From NCBI GenBank assembly GCA_025455665.1, contig JALOMC010000023.1, positions 1-14,503 of the forward strand: DNA of 14,503 nt. The letters are read 5' to 3'. This document shows, piece after piece, positions 1 to 8,296 of this stretch. This DNA comes from Chitinophagaceae bacterium. Lineage in GTDB: Bacteria > Bacteroidota > Bacteroidia > Chitinophagales > Chitinophagaceae. Below the pieces are notes generated by a model, which made no database searches, had not been told where the DNA came from, and saw nothing but the letters and a program-made list of their open reading frames with translations. A program made the translations under genes and the position numbers. Each line of letters opens with the position of its first letter. Position 1 is the stretch's first letter.

Positions 1-490
1 AGAGCGGGTGGTGGCACTGGGCATTGCCGTAGGCAGTGGCTATTTGTTTGAAACCGATTTCAAGAAAGAAGTATTCAGCGATCTGACCGGCGAACGTGGC
101 ACGCTCATGGGCGCTATTCAGGGAATTTTTGCAGCGCAGTATCAGGTTCTCCGCGATCGGGGCCACTCTCCCTCAGAAGCGTTTAACGAAACCGTAGAAG
201 AACTGACCCAAAGCCTGATGCCGCTGGTAGCCGAAAATGGCATGGACTGGATGTATGCCAACTGCTCTACCACCGCACAGCGTGGCGCATTGGATTGGTG
301 GAAAAAGTTTCGCGACGCTACTCTGCCGGTTTTCAACGAGCTGTACGATAGCGTAGCTACCGGTAAAGAAAGCCAGCGCAGCATCGATAGCAACAGCCAA
401 CCCGACTACCGCGAAAAGCTGGAAGCCAAATGTGGCAAGCCGGCAAAACAGTCCGCAGCTTGCGCCCCGAAAACCAGCCAAGCGCTGTAG
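1..490 (+). CDS. ilvC: Ketol-acid reductoisomerase, 3' part only
   Basis: This enzyme converts acetolactate or acetohydroxybutyrate to the dihydroxy acid in valine, leucine and isoleucine synthesis, using NADPH and Mg2+. The frame is open from the left edge (codons begin at base 2), so the N-terminal Rossmann domain is outside the window. What remains is the knotted helical C-terminal domain, with SDLTGERGTLMGAIQG, the metal/substrate segment SPSEAFNETVEELTQSLMPL, NGMDWMYANCSTTAQRGALDW and SNSQPDYREKLE. These match my memory of Bacteroides IlvC closely. After DYREKLEA the family normally ends in an EMWQ...TVRxLRPEN tail. Here the frame instead reads KCGKPAKQSAACAPKTSQAL and stops at 488-490, while the family-like tail lies in another frame at 430-498. 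The gene identity is sure; the last 21 residues of this frame are doubtful. It lies upstream of ilvA but is separated from it by a terminator. Confidence 0.95.
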   Translation, partial: ERVVALGIAVGSGYLFETDFKKEVFSDLTGERGTLMGAIQGIFAAQYQVLRDRGHSPSEAFNETVEELTQSLMPLVAENGMDWMYANCSTTAQRGALDWWKKFRDATLPVFNELYDSVATGKESQRSIDSNSQPDYREKLEAKCGKPAKQSAACAPKTSQAL

Positions 491-498
491 AAGCATAA
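430..498 (+). pseudogene. ilvC: Out-of-frame conserved C-terminal tail of ilvC
   Basis: Read in the frame starting at 430, this stretch encodes MWQAGKTVRSLRPENQ followed by PSAVEA and a TAA at 496-498. That is the family-typical KARI C-terminus, but it is shifted relative to the upstream ilvC frame. Inserting one base between 427 and 430 (for example a G, making GCC GAA ATG TGG) restores a continuous reading frame ending in A-E-M-W-Q. The linker is also about eight residues shorter than in the Bacteroides protein I remember, so a deletion of roughly 25 bases is another explanation. It could be a true mutation or a sequencing/assembly error. Confidence 0.75.
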
Positions 499-503
499 TC
501 ATT

Positions 504-543
504 GGTGCGCACAGCCTGATGGCTGTGCGCACCTTTAAATTTT
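504..543 (+). terminator. Intrinsic terminator after ilvC
   Basis: A perfect 13-base-pair stem, GGTGCGCACAGCC at 504-516 and GGCTGTGCGCACC at 521-533, closes on the four-base loop TGAT and is followed by TTTAAATTTT. It lies 13 bases after the annotated ilvC stop and 5 after the alternative stop. It implies that ilvA has its own promoter or depends on readthrough. Confidence 0.9.
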
Positions 544-576
544 GCCCTATCCCCTGTCCTTGGTTTTTTGCGTTGA

Positions 577-590
577 TCACTTTGCAGTGA
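577..590. promoter_or_regulatory. Small inverted repeat upstream of ilvA
   Basis: TCACT-ttgc-AGTGA is a perfect 5-base inverted repeat with a 4-base centre, in the 147-base gap between ilvC and ilvA, 46 bases before the ilvA ATG. Its left half ends in TCACTTTG, one mismatch from the Bacteroidota -7 box TAnnTTTG. It could be an operator over the promoter that the upstream terminator makes necessary, or chance. Confidence 0.2.
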
Positions 591-636
591 GCCTGCCGCT
601 TCTTTTCCATCGGCATTGTTACCAGTACCATCAGCC

Positions 637-1890
637 ATGCATACCGGCCTTACCCATACAGCCCTCGATATTGTAGCAGCTGCCAAGCGATTGCAGGGCG
701 TGGTGCGCCGCACACCACTGCAGCACAATCATACGCTCAGCAGGCGCTACCAGGCCAATGTTTTCCTGAAAAGAGAAGATCTGCAAATTGTACGCTCGTA
801 CAAGCTGCGTGGGGCATACAACATGATATGCCAGTTGCCCGAAGCACAGCGTCGACAGGGCGTTGTTTGCGCCAGCGCAGGCAACCATGCGCAGGGTTTT
901 GCCTACAGTTGTAGCCAGCTCAACATCCGGGGCGTAGTATTTATGCCCGTGATTACACCGCGTCAGAAAGTAACCCAAACTAAAATGTTTGGTGGCGACC
1001 ACATTGAAGTGGTGCTTACCGGCGACACTTTCGACGACTGCGCTGCGGCAGCCAAAGCCTACACGCAAGCCCATGGCATGAGCTTCATTCCACCGTTCGA
1101 TGATTATCGCATCATTGAAGGACAAGGAACCGTGGCCATTGAAGTACTGCAAGACCTGCCCCACATTGATTATTTGTTTGTACCGGTGGGCGGCGGCGGC
1201 TTATCGGCAGGCATGGGGTATTTTTTCAAAACATTTAGCCCGCATACCCGCATTGTAGGGCTGGAGCCCGAGGGTGCACCAAGCATGAAATCGGCGCTGG
1301 CGGCCGGTCATCCGGTCACGCTAGATCAAATTGATCGCTTTGTGGATGGCGCAGCTGTAAAGCGGGTGGGCGATCTCACCTTTGATGTGTGCAGGCATGT
1401 GCTGGACGACATGCACCTGGTACCCGAAGGCAAAGTGTGTAGCAGCATTTTGAGTTTGTACAACCAGGATGCTATTGTAGCCGAACCCGCAGGCGCCTTG
1501 AGTATAGCGGCGCTAGACGACTTTGCAGCGGCTATAGCGGGCAAAACGGTGGTATGTGTAGTAAGCGGTAGCAACAACGACATAGACCGCATGCCTGAAA
1601 TAAAAGAGCGGTCACTGCAGTACGAAGGACTGAAGCATTACTTTTTGATTCAGTTTGCACAGCGGCCCGGTGCCCTCAAAGAGTTTGTGAACAATGTACT
1701 GGGCCCCACCGACGACATTACGCGGTTTGAGTACATGCAAAAAACCAACAAGGAGCAAGGGCCAGCCCTGGTAGGCATCGAATTGCAACAGCGCCACGAC
1801 TATGATCAGCTGATGCAAAAAATGCAGGCCTACCAAATCGATTTTGCTGAAATCAACAAAGACGACCGACTCTTCGGCTACCTCATCTGA
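637..1890 (+). CDS. ilvA: Threonine ammonia-lyase (dehydratase), biosynthetic type
   Basis: This PLP enzyme deaminates L-threonine to 2-oxobutanoate, the committed step to isoleucine. Of 417 residues, about 1-320 form the fold-type II catalytic domain. The Schiff-base lysine is K56 in RSYKLRGAYN; SAGNHAQG (80-87) and the phosphate-binding loop VGGGGLSAG (184-192) follow, and VSGSNND (309-315) closes the cofactor site. Residues from about 328 on (LKHYFLIQFAQRPGALKEFV, then GPTDDITRFEY) are the single ACT-like regulatory domain of the short Bacillus/Corynebacterium-type enzyme, so isoleucine feedback is expected. I chose ATG 637 because homologs begin near this point; an in-frame TTG at 616 would add seven residues. 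No strong Shine-Dalgarno is seen. It links the threonine made by the downstream thr genes to the ilv pathway. Confidence 0.96.
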   Translation: MHTGLTHTALDIVAAAKRLQGVVRRTPLQHNHTLSRRYQANVFLKREDLQIVRSYKLRGAYNMICQLPEAQRRQGVVCASAGNHAQGFAYSCSQLNIRGVVFMPVITPRQKVTQTKMFGGDHIEVVLTGDTFDDCAAAAKAYTQAHGMSFIPPFDDYRIIEGQGTVAIEVLQDLPHIDYLFVPVGGGGLSAGMGYFFKTFSPHTRIVGLEPEGAPSMKSALAAGHPVTLDQIDRFVDGAAVKRVGDLTFDVCRHVLDDMHLVPEGKVCSSILSLYNQDAIVAEPAGALSIAALDDFAAAIAGKTVVCVVSGSNNDIDRMPEIKERSLQYEGLKHYFLIQFAQRPGALKEFVNNVLGPTDDITRFEYMQKTNKEQGPALVGIELQQRHDYDQLMQKMQAYQIDFAEINKDDRLFGYLI

Positions 1891-1911
1891 GCATTTTTTG
1901 TTGATAAGATT

Positions 1912-1994
1912 TAGTCAATGAAAACAGGCTTTTTGTAGATTTTTTCCCTACTTTTAATGCATTGCTTGCCTGTGTTTCACAAAAAATAGTCAAT
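1912..1994 (+). repeat. Direct repeats TAGTCAAT in the gltB leader
   Basis: The 130-base gap before gltB holds two copies of TAGTCAAT (1912-1919, 1987-1994), each followed by ACAGGC (1924-1929, 2010-2015), with a complementary GCCTGT at 1968-1973. A related TTTAGTCAA occurs at 9772-9780, after amtB. This is compatible with a regulator site controlling glutamate synthase, but no known operator is recognised. No convincing terminator for ilvA and no clean -7 box is visible. Confidence 0.3.
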
Positions 1995-2020
1995 CGTTAA
2001 ACTATTTGAACAGGCAGAAG

Positions 2021-5000
2021 ATGAAGAAACAGCCCACAGGCCTTTATAATCCAGCGTTTGAACACGACGCTTGCGGCATTGGATTTGTTGCGCATATCAA
2101 AGGCAAAAAATCGCACCAACACGTGGCCGATGCGCTGACCGTGCTGGAAAACATGGAGCACCGCGGTGCCTGTGGTTGCGAAGCCAATACCGGCGATGGT
2201 GCTGGTATTATGATTCAGATTCCGCATGAATTTTTGCACGCCGAAGCATTGAAAGCCGGGGTGCAGTTGCCTGCCGTGGGCAAATACGGTGTTGCCGTTG
2301 TATTCTTTCCGAAACATGTAACCCACCGCGAAGCCTGCCGCGATACATTTAACCGCACCGCAGAGCAACTCGGCCTCGATATCCTGTGGTACCGCCAGGT
2401 GCCTGTCAATCGCACCACCATTGGCGAAACGGCACTGTCGGTAGAGCCCGAAATGGAACAGGTGTTTATTGCCTGTCCCGATCACATTACCGATCAGCAA
2501 GCGTTCGACCGCAAGTTGTTTGTGTTTCGCAACTACGTATCGCACCTCATCAACAATACCGTGAAGCAAGATGCTGTCGGCTTTTACATTGCCTCGCTGA
2601 GTTCGCGGGTGCTGGTGTACAAAGGGCAGCTGACCAGCCACCAGGTACGGGAGTACTTCCCCGACCTTTCGCAAAAAACGCTGACCAGTGCTTTTGGCCT
2701 GGTACACAGCCGGTTTGCTACCAACACATTTCCCAGCTGGAAACTGGCACAGCCTTTCCGCTACATTGCCCACAATGGCGAAATCAATACCTTGCAGGGC
2801 AACCTGAACTGGCTGCGTAGTAGTGAAAAAGGCTTTACATCTCCCTTGTTCAGCAAGGAAGAAATGGAAATGCTGCTGCCCATTGTGACCAGTGGACAGA
2901 GCGATAGCGCCTGCCTCGACAACATGATTGAGTTGCTCACCTTTTCGGGGCGCAGTCTGCCGCACGTGATGATGATGCTGATACCAGAAGCATGGGATGA
3001 GCATCCGGACATGGACGCAGCGAAAAAATCGTTCTACGAGTATCATGCCTGCCTCATGGAACCCTGGGATGGCCCGGCTTCCATCTCTTTTACCGATGGT
3101 AAAATAATTGGTGCCACCCTCGATCGAAATGGGTTGCGCCCATCCCGCTACTGTGTTACCAAGGATGATCGGGTGATCATGTCATCGGAAACAGGTGCTT
3201 TGCCGGTAGACCCCGCAATAGTGGTAGAAAAAGGCCGCTTGCAACCTGGCAAAATGTTTGTGGTAGACATGGAGCAGGAACGCATCATCAGCGATGAGGA
3301 ACTGAAGCAAGATATCTGCAGCCAAAAGCCGTATGCCGACTGGCTGAACAAATACAAAATCAGGCTGGAAGAATTGCCCGAACCACGGGTGATGTTTACC
3401 CACCTCGAACACGATCAGATTTTCAAGTACCAAAAAGTATTTGGCTACAGTACGGAAGATCTGGATGGCATCATTGCACCCATGGCTACCGATGGCAAAG
3501 AGCCCATTGGCAGCATGGGTACCGATACACCGCTGGCGGTACTAAGCGATCAGCCGCAGCACCTGGCCAACTATTTCAAACAGCTGTTTGCGCAGGTGAC
3601 CAATCCGCCTATCGACCCCATCAGAGAGCGACTGGTGATGAGCCTGGCCACTTTTGTGGGCAATAATGGTAACCTGCTGAACGAGGATCCATTAAGCTGC
3701 CACACAGTAGCACTCAAGCACCCTATTCTCAGCAACCATGAGCTGGAAAAAATACGCAGCATCGACACCGGTATTTTTCAGGCCAAAACCCTGCAGTGCT
3801 ACTTTATGGCCGATGGCAAGCCAGGCTCGCTGAAGCGTGGCCTGGACCGCCTTTGCCGCTACGCAGTAGATGCCGTAGAAGATGGCTTTGAAGTAATCAT
3901 CTTGAGTGATAGGGCCATCGACAGCGACCATGCGCCGATTCCCTCGTTGCTGGCTACCAGCGCTGTGCATCACCATCTTATTCGCAAGGGCTATCGTGGT
4001 AAAGTAGGCATTGTGGTAGAAGCCGGCGACTGTTGGGAGGTACATCACTTTGCCGTACTACTGGGCTTTGGTGCCACTGCCATTAATCCTTATCTGGCAC
4101 TCAGCACCATCCGCGACCTGAAACTGCAAGGAAAAATAGACAGCCACCTGAGCGCCGACGAGCTGAAATACAATTACGTGAAAGCCGTGAAGGAAGGCTT
4201 GCTGAAGGTGTTCAGTAAAATGGGCATCAGTACGCTGCAATCGTATCAAGGTGCACAAATCTTCGAAATCATCGGCATTAATAAACAGGTGGTAGACACC
4301 TGCTTCACTGGTGCTGTCAGTCGTATAGAAGGCATGGGGCTGGATGAAATTGCCAAAGAGGTGCTGGCCAAACACTACTTCGCCTTTAGCCGCAAAGAAG
4401 TACCCACCGATCGCCTGCCTGTCGGCGGTGTGTATCAGTGGAAGCGCAAAGGCGAATACCACCTGTTCAACCCGCAAACCATTCACCTGCTGCAGTACAG
4501 CACCCGGCTGAATGACTATGCTACTTTCAAAAAATACAGCAAGCTGGTAAACGACCAGACACAAAAAGCGGCCACACTGCGTGGTCTGCTGGCTTTCAAA
4601 AAATTACGGCCCTCCATCAGCATCGATGAAGTAGAGCCGGCTGAAAGCATTTTGAAGCGCTTTGCTACTGGTGCTATGAGCTTTGGCTCTATCAGTTGGG
4701 AAGCTCATACTACATTGGCCATTGCTATGAACCGTATAGGAGCCAAAAGCAATACCGGTGAGGGCGGCGAAGATGAAATGCGCTACCAACCGATGGAAAA
4801 CGGCGATAGCATGCGCAGTGCCATCAAGCAGGTAGCCTCGGCCCGCTTTGGCGTAACCAGCCAATACCTGACCGAAGCCGATGAGCTGCAGATAAAAATG
4901 GCGCAGGGTGCCAAGCCTGGTGAAGGTGGCCAACTGCCCGGCCACAAGGTAGATGAGTGGATTGGTAAGGTGCGGCACAGCACACCGGGTGTGGGCCTCA

Positions 5001-6541
5001 TTTCGCCACCGCCGCACCACGATATTTATAGCATTGAAGACCTGGCGCAGCTGATATACGATTTGAAAAATGCCAACCGCCGGGCCCGCATCAGTGTAAA
5101 GCTGGTGAGCAAGGCTGGCGTGGGCACCATTGCCGCCGGCGTAACCAAGGCCAAAAGCGATGTGGTACTGATAGCAGGCCACGATGGTGGTACCGGCGCC
5201 TCTCCCATCAGCAGCATACGGCATGCCGGCCTACCCTGGGAGCTGGGCCTGGCCGAAACCCACCAAACCCTGGTGAAGAACCGCCTGCGCAGCCGCGTGG
5301 TGGTGCAGGCCGATGGACAGATGAAAACCGGTCGCGACATTGCCATTGCGGCCCTGCTGGGCGCCGAGGAGTGGGGCGTAGCTACCGCAGCACTGGTAGT
5401 AGAAGGTTGCATTATGATGCGTAAGTGCCATGTGAACACCTGCCCCGTGGGTGTGGCCACGCAAGACCCTGAGCTGCGCAAGCGTTTTACCGGCAAGCCT
5501 GAGCACGTGGTCAATTTTTTCCACTTTCTGGTGCAGGAACTGCGAGAAATAATGGCTGAGCTGGGCTTTCGTACCGTGAACGATATGGTAGGCCAGGTAG
5601 ACTACCTGCAAATGCGGGAAGGAGTAGAACATTGGAAGTACAAGCAACTTGACCTCAGCGATATACTGTACAAAGAACCAGCTATTGGCACCACGCTTTT
5701 CTGCAGCGAAAAGCAGGATCACGGCCTCGAATCGGTAATGGACCGCCAACTGCTGCAACTGGCAGAGCCGGCACTCACCAATGGCCAGGCGGTAAGTGCC
5801 AGCCTGCCCATTCGCAACATCGACCGTACAGTAGGCACCATGCTTTCTAATGAAATCACCCGCAAGTATGGTGCTGCTGGTTTGCCGGCCGGCACCCTTC
5901 ACTTTCGGCTGGAAGGTACAGCCGGACAAAGCTTTGGCGCCTTTGCGACCCGCGGGCTAAAGTTGGAACTGGAAGGCGATGCCAACGACTATTTTGGTAA
6001 AGGCCTGAGTGGTGCCGAACTGATTGTGTATCCTGGCAAAACTGCTTCGTTTGTGGCGGAGGAAAATATCATCATTGGCAATGTGGCGTTGTATGGCGCT
6101 ACCGATGGCAAGGCCTACATCCGCGGCAAAGCCGGCGAACGTTTTGCAGTGCGCAACTCAGGCGCCGTAGCGGTGGTGGAAGGCGTGGGCGATCACGGCT
6201 GCGAATACATGACCGGCGGCCGCATCATAGTGCTGGGCGAAACCGGACGCAACTTTGCTGCCGGCATGAGCGGCGGTATAGCCTATGTGTACGATCCTAA
6301 CCAACTGCTAAAAAGCCGCTACAATGCTGAAATGGTAGACCTGGACCCATGTGAAGAAGCAGACGCTGACTTTTTGCGCAGCGAACTGCAACAGCACCTG
6401 CAGCATACTGGCAGCACCGTGGCCAAGTACCTGTTGGCCGATTTTGACCAGGCACTTCGCCAGTTTGTAAAAGTGTTTCCAAAAGATTACAAACGAGTAC
6501 TGCTGGCCAAAGCCAACAGTACCGCCAGGCAGCCAGCCTGA
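2021..6541 (+). CDS. gltB: Glutamate synthase (NADPH), large (alpha) subunit
   Basis: GltB makes two glutamates from glutamine and 2-oxoglutarate, with electrons delivered by GltD. At 1506 residues it has the usual length. Starting at ATG 2021 gives a 17-residue propeptide before the catalytic Cys18 in EHDACGIGF; an upstream in-frame TTG at 2006 is less likely. The type-2 glutamine amidotransferase domain (about 18-430) includes the IAHNGEINTLQGN segment near residue 245 and LDRNGLRPSRY near 368. A central domain contains STEDLDGIIAPMATDG and PILSNHELEKIR. The FMN/2-oxoglutarate synthase barrel (about 830-1210) has SFGSISWEAH and GHDGGTGASP. Cys1130, Cys1136 and Cys1141 (C-x5-C-x4-C) bind the 3Fe-4S cluster with the E. 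coli spacing. The right-handed beta-helix follows from about 1270. All key residues are intact. It is followed by gltD after 77 bases, presumably in one operon. Confidence 0.98.
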   Translation: MKKQPTGLYNPAFEHDACGIGFVAHIKGKKSHQHVADALTVLENMEHRGACGCEANTGDGAGIMIQIPHEFLHAEALKAGVQLPAVGKYGVAVVFFPKHVTHREACRDTFNRTAEQLGLDILWYRQVPVNRTTIGETALSVEPEMEQVFIACPDHITDQQAFDRKLFVFRNYVSHLINNTVKQDAVGFYIASLSSRVLVYKGQLTSHQVREYFPDLSQKTLTSAFGLVHSRFATNTFPSWKLAQPFRYIAHNGEINTLQGNLNWLRSSEKGFTSPLFSKEEMEMLLPIVTSGQSDSACLDNMIELLTFSGRSLPHVMMMLIPEAWDEHPDMDAAKKSFYEYHACLMEPWDGPASISFTDGKIIGATLDRNGLRPSRYCVTKDDRVIMSSETGALPVDPAIVVEKGRLQPGKMFVVDMEQERIISDEELKQDICSQKPYADWLNKYKIRLEELPEPRVMFTHLEHDQIFKYQKVFGYSTEDLDGIIAPMATDGKEPIGSMGTDTPLAVLSDQPQHLANYFKQLFAQVTNPPIDPIRERLVMSLATFVGNNGNLLNEDPLSCHTVALKHPILSNHELEKIRSIDTGIFQAKTLQCYFMADGKPGSLKRGLDRLCRYAVDAVEDGFEVIILSDRAIDSDHAPIPSLLATSAVHHHLIRKGYRGKVGIVVEAGDCWEVHHFAVLLGFGATAINPYLALSTIRDLKLQGKIDSHLSADELKYNYVKAVKEGLLKVFSKMGISTLQSYQGAQIFEIIGINKQVVDTCFTGAVSRIEGMGLDEIAKEVLAKHYFAFSRKEVPTDRLPVGGVYQWKRKGEYHLFNPQTIHLLQYSTRLNDYATFKKYSKLVNDQTQKAATLRGLLAFKKLRPSISIDEVEPAESILKRFATGAMSFGSISWEAHTTLAIAMNRIGAKSNTGEGGEDEMRYQPMENGDSMRSAIKQVASARFGVTSQYLTEADELQIKMAQGAKPGEGGQLPGHKVDEWIGKVRHSTPGVGLISPPPHHDIYSIEDLAQLIYDLKNANRRARISVKLVSKAGVGTIAAGVTKAKSDVVLIAGHDGGTGASPISSIRHAGLPWELGLAETHQTLVKNRLRSRVVVQADGQMKTGRDIAIAALLGAEEWGVATAALVVEGCIMMRKCHVNTCPVGVATQDPELRKRFTGKPEHVVNFFHFLVQELREIMAELGFRTVNDMVGQVDYLQMREGVEHWKYKQLDLSDILYKEPAIGTTLFCSEKQDHGLESVMDRQLLQLAEPALTNGQAVSASLPIRNIDRTVGTMLSNEITRKYGAAGLPAGTLHFRLEGTAGQSFGAFATRGLKLELEGDANDYFGKGLSGAELIVYPGKTASFVAEENIIIGNVALYGATDGKAYIRGKAGERFAVRNSGAVAVVEGVGDHGCEYMTGGRIIVLGETGRNFAAGMSGGIAYVYDPNQLLKSRYNAEMVDLDPCEEADADFLRSELQQHLQHTGSTVAKYLLADFDQALRQFVKVFPKDYKRVLLAKANSTARQPA

Positions 6542-6618
6542 TACAGCGAACTGCCACCGCCTGCAACTGATGCGCATAACAAGAATCATTTGACCGCACC
6601 CCGAAACAGACAATAGCT

Positions 6619-8136
6619 ATGGGCAAGCCCACCGGATTTTTGGAATTTACCCGCGAACTACCTGACAAGCGTTTGGCCAACGAAAGAATTGGTGACTACA
6701 AGGAATTCGTGAGTGCATTTACCCCCGAAAAGCTGAATCAGCAATCAGGACGATGCATGAACTGTGGTGTACCATTTTGCCACAGTGGCTGTCCGCTGGG
6801 TAATGTGATACCTGAGTTTAATGATGCCGTGTATCGGCAAAGCTGGCGGGAGGCGTATGAAATCCTGACCTCTACCAACAATTTTCCGGAGTTTACAGGC
6901 CGTATTTGCCCGGCCCCCTGCGAAAGTGCCTGCGTGTTGGGCATCAACCAGCCGCCCGTAGCCATCGAAGAAATTGAAAAGCACATCATAGAACTGGCTT
7001 TTGAGAAAGGCCTCGTGCAGGCATCGGCGCCGCTGACCCGTACAGGCAAAAAAGTAGCGGTGGTAGGTTCGGGACCTGCAGGCATGGCCGCTGCTGCGCA
7101 GCTGAACAAAGCCGGCCACCAGGTGGTGGTATTTGAACGTGATGATCAGCCAGGCGGCTTGCTGCGCTATGGCATCCCCGACTTTAAGTTGGAAAAATGG
7201 GTCATAGATCGCCGGGTGCAGCTGATGGAGGCCGAAGGGGTTCAGTTTAAATGCAATACCAACGTGGGCTCAGATGTGACCACCGGCGACTTGCTGCGGG
7301 AGTATCACGCAGTGGTACTGGCGGGCGGCTCTACCATTCCCCGCGATTTGCCAGTGCCGGGCCGGGCTGGCAAAGGCGTGTACTTTGCTATGCAGTTTTT
7401 GAAACAGCAGAACAAACGGGTGGCCGGCATGACCGATAGCGGTATTGTGCAGGAAAAAGGATACGAAGGCAGTGCTGCAGACCACGCCATTTCGGCTACA
7501 GGTAAGCATGTGATAGTAATAGGCGGCGGCGATACCGGCAGCGACTGTGTGGGCACCAGCAACCGCCATGGCGCCGCCAGTGTCACCCAGTTTGAACTAC
7601 TGCCCCAACCACCCACCGACCGTACACAGGCCATGCCTTGGCCCACCTACCCCATGCTGATGAAAACCACCAGCAGCCATGAGGAAGGTTGCGAACGCCA
7701 ATGGGCAGTATCGACCAAAGAAATACTGCGCAACGAAGCCGGCGAAGTAACGGCCATCAAGATTGTAGACCTGGCCTGGGAACTGACCACCGATGGACGC
7801 CCCGCCAAGTTTAACGAGGTACCGGGCAGCGAACGCCTGCTGCAGGCCGATCTGGTGCTGCTGGCCATGGGATTTGTGCACCCACAACATGCCGGCGTGC
7901 TGCACGATTTGGAGCTGGAGCTGGATGAACGTGGCAACGTGAAGGCTACCGAGCAGCATTTTCAAACCTCGCTTTCCAAAGTATTCGCCTGCGGCGACAT
8001 GCGCCGGGGCCAGAGCCTGGTGGTATGGGCCATCAGCGAAGGCCGCGAATGTGCCCGCAAAGTAGATGAGTACCTGATGGGTCACTCGCTGCTGGAAAGT
8101 AAAGAGGCCAGCATTTTCCAAAGTTTCATTCAATAA
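6619..8136 (+). CDS. gltD: Glutamate synthase (NADPH), small (beta) subunit
   Basis: GltD oxidises NADPH and passes electrons through FAD and 4Fe-4S clusters to GltB. It has 505 residues, slightly longer than the E. coli protein. The N-terminal cluster-binding region has Cys46, Cys49, Cys54 and Cys58 (RCMNCGVPFCHSGCPLGN) and Cys97, Cys101 and Cys105 (ICPAPCESAC). The FAD dinucleotide fold is VVGSGPAG at 148-155, followed by GGLLRYGIPDFKLEK. The NADPH fold is VIGGGDTGSD at 300-309. The C-terminal FAD-contacting CGDMRRGQSLVVWAI segment is present. ATG 6619 is the only start that fits the family N-terminus (MGKPTGFLEFTRE). It follows gltB in the same direction with no terminator between, so co-transcription is likely. 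It also resembles stand-alone GltD-like oxidoreductases, but the context settles its role. Confidence 0.98.
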   Translation: MGKPTGFLEFTRELPDKRLANERIGDYKEFVSAFTPEKLNQQSGRCMNCGVPFCHSGCPLGNVIPEFNDAVYRQSWREAYEILTSTNNFPEFTGRICPAPCESACVLGINQPPVAIEEIEKHIIELAFEKGLVQASAPLTRTGKKVAVVGSGPAGMAAAAQLNKAGHQVVVFERDDQPGGLLRYGIPDFKLEKWVIDRRVQLMEAEGVQFKCNTNVGSDVTTGDLLREYHAVVLAGGSTIPRDLPVPGRAGKGVYFAMQFLKQQNKRVAGMTDSGIVQEKGYEGSAADHAISATGKHVIVIGGGDTGSDCVGTSNRHGAASVTQFELLPQPPTDRTQAMPWPTYPMLMKTTSSHEEGCERQWAVSTKEILRNEAGEVTAIKIVDLAWELTTDGRPAKFNEVPGSERLLQADLVLLAMGFVHPQHAGVLHDLELELDERGNVKATEQHFQTSLSKVFACGDMRRGQSLVVWAISEGRECARKVDEYLMGHSLLESKEASIFQSFIQ

Positions 8137-8145
8137 TTCAGCCAT

Positions 8146-8169
8146 AATGAGCGAAAACTTCCGCTCATT
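8146..8169 (+). terminator. Weak hairpin after gltD
   Basis: AATGAGCG (8146-8153) and CGCTCATT (8162-8169) form a perfect 8-base-pair stem with an 8-base loop, 10 bases after the gltD stop. Only TTT-like sequence follows (TTTCACTC), so it is at best a weak intrinsic terminator or a 3' end stabiliser. The rest of the 160-base gap before amtB is AT-rich, with no -7 box or sigma-54 site that I could identify. Confidence 0.35.
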
Positions 8170-8276
8170 TCACTCAAACACATTAATTGATAAAATATGT
8201 ATTTTTTTTCTCCACACAGCTGGTTACTACTACCTGATTACTGAATTATTTAAGATATTAGACCACAGTTAATCCG

Positions 8277-8289
8277 TTCACATTAAAAA
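8277..8289 (+). promoter_or_regulatory. Shared leader motif before amtB
   Basis: TTCACATTAAAAA ends 7 bases before the amtB ATG. The identical 13 bases end 9 bases before the start of the barrel gene at 10070. Its A-rich part lies where Bacteroidota genes lacking a Shine-Dalgarno often have A-rich sequence that promotes initiation, so a translational role is the simplest reading. Confidence 0.45.
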
Positions 8290-8296
8290 CACCATC

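Noticed and set aside
536..584. ilvA promoter candidates (TAaatTTTG at 536-544, TCACTTTG at 577-584)
   Set aside because: Each deviates from TAnnTTTG, and neither has a properly spaced -33 box; the first overlaps the terminator tail. A promoter must exist here but I cannot fix it.
1918..1938. Six-codon mini-frame MKTGFL before gltB as a leader peptide
   Set aside because: It has no regulatory codon run and nothing ties it to glutamate synthase control.
1997..3046. Long open frame on the minus strand inside gltB (349 codons)
   Set aside because: It lies fully antisense to well-conserved gltB coding sequence, shows no recognisable protein, and is explained by the codon bias of the real gene. 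The same holds for antisense frames at 4604-5224, 5231-5929 and 12442-13278.
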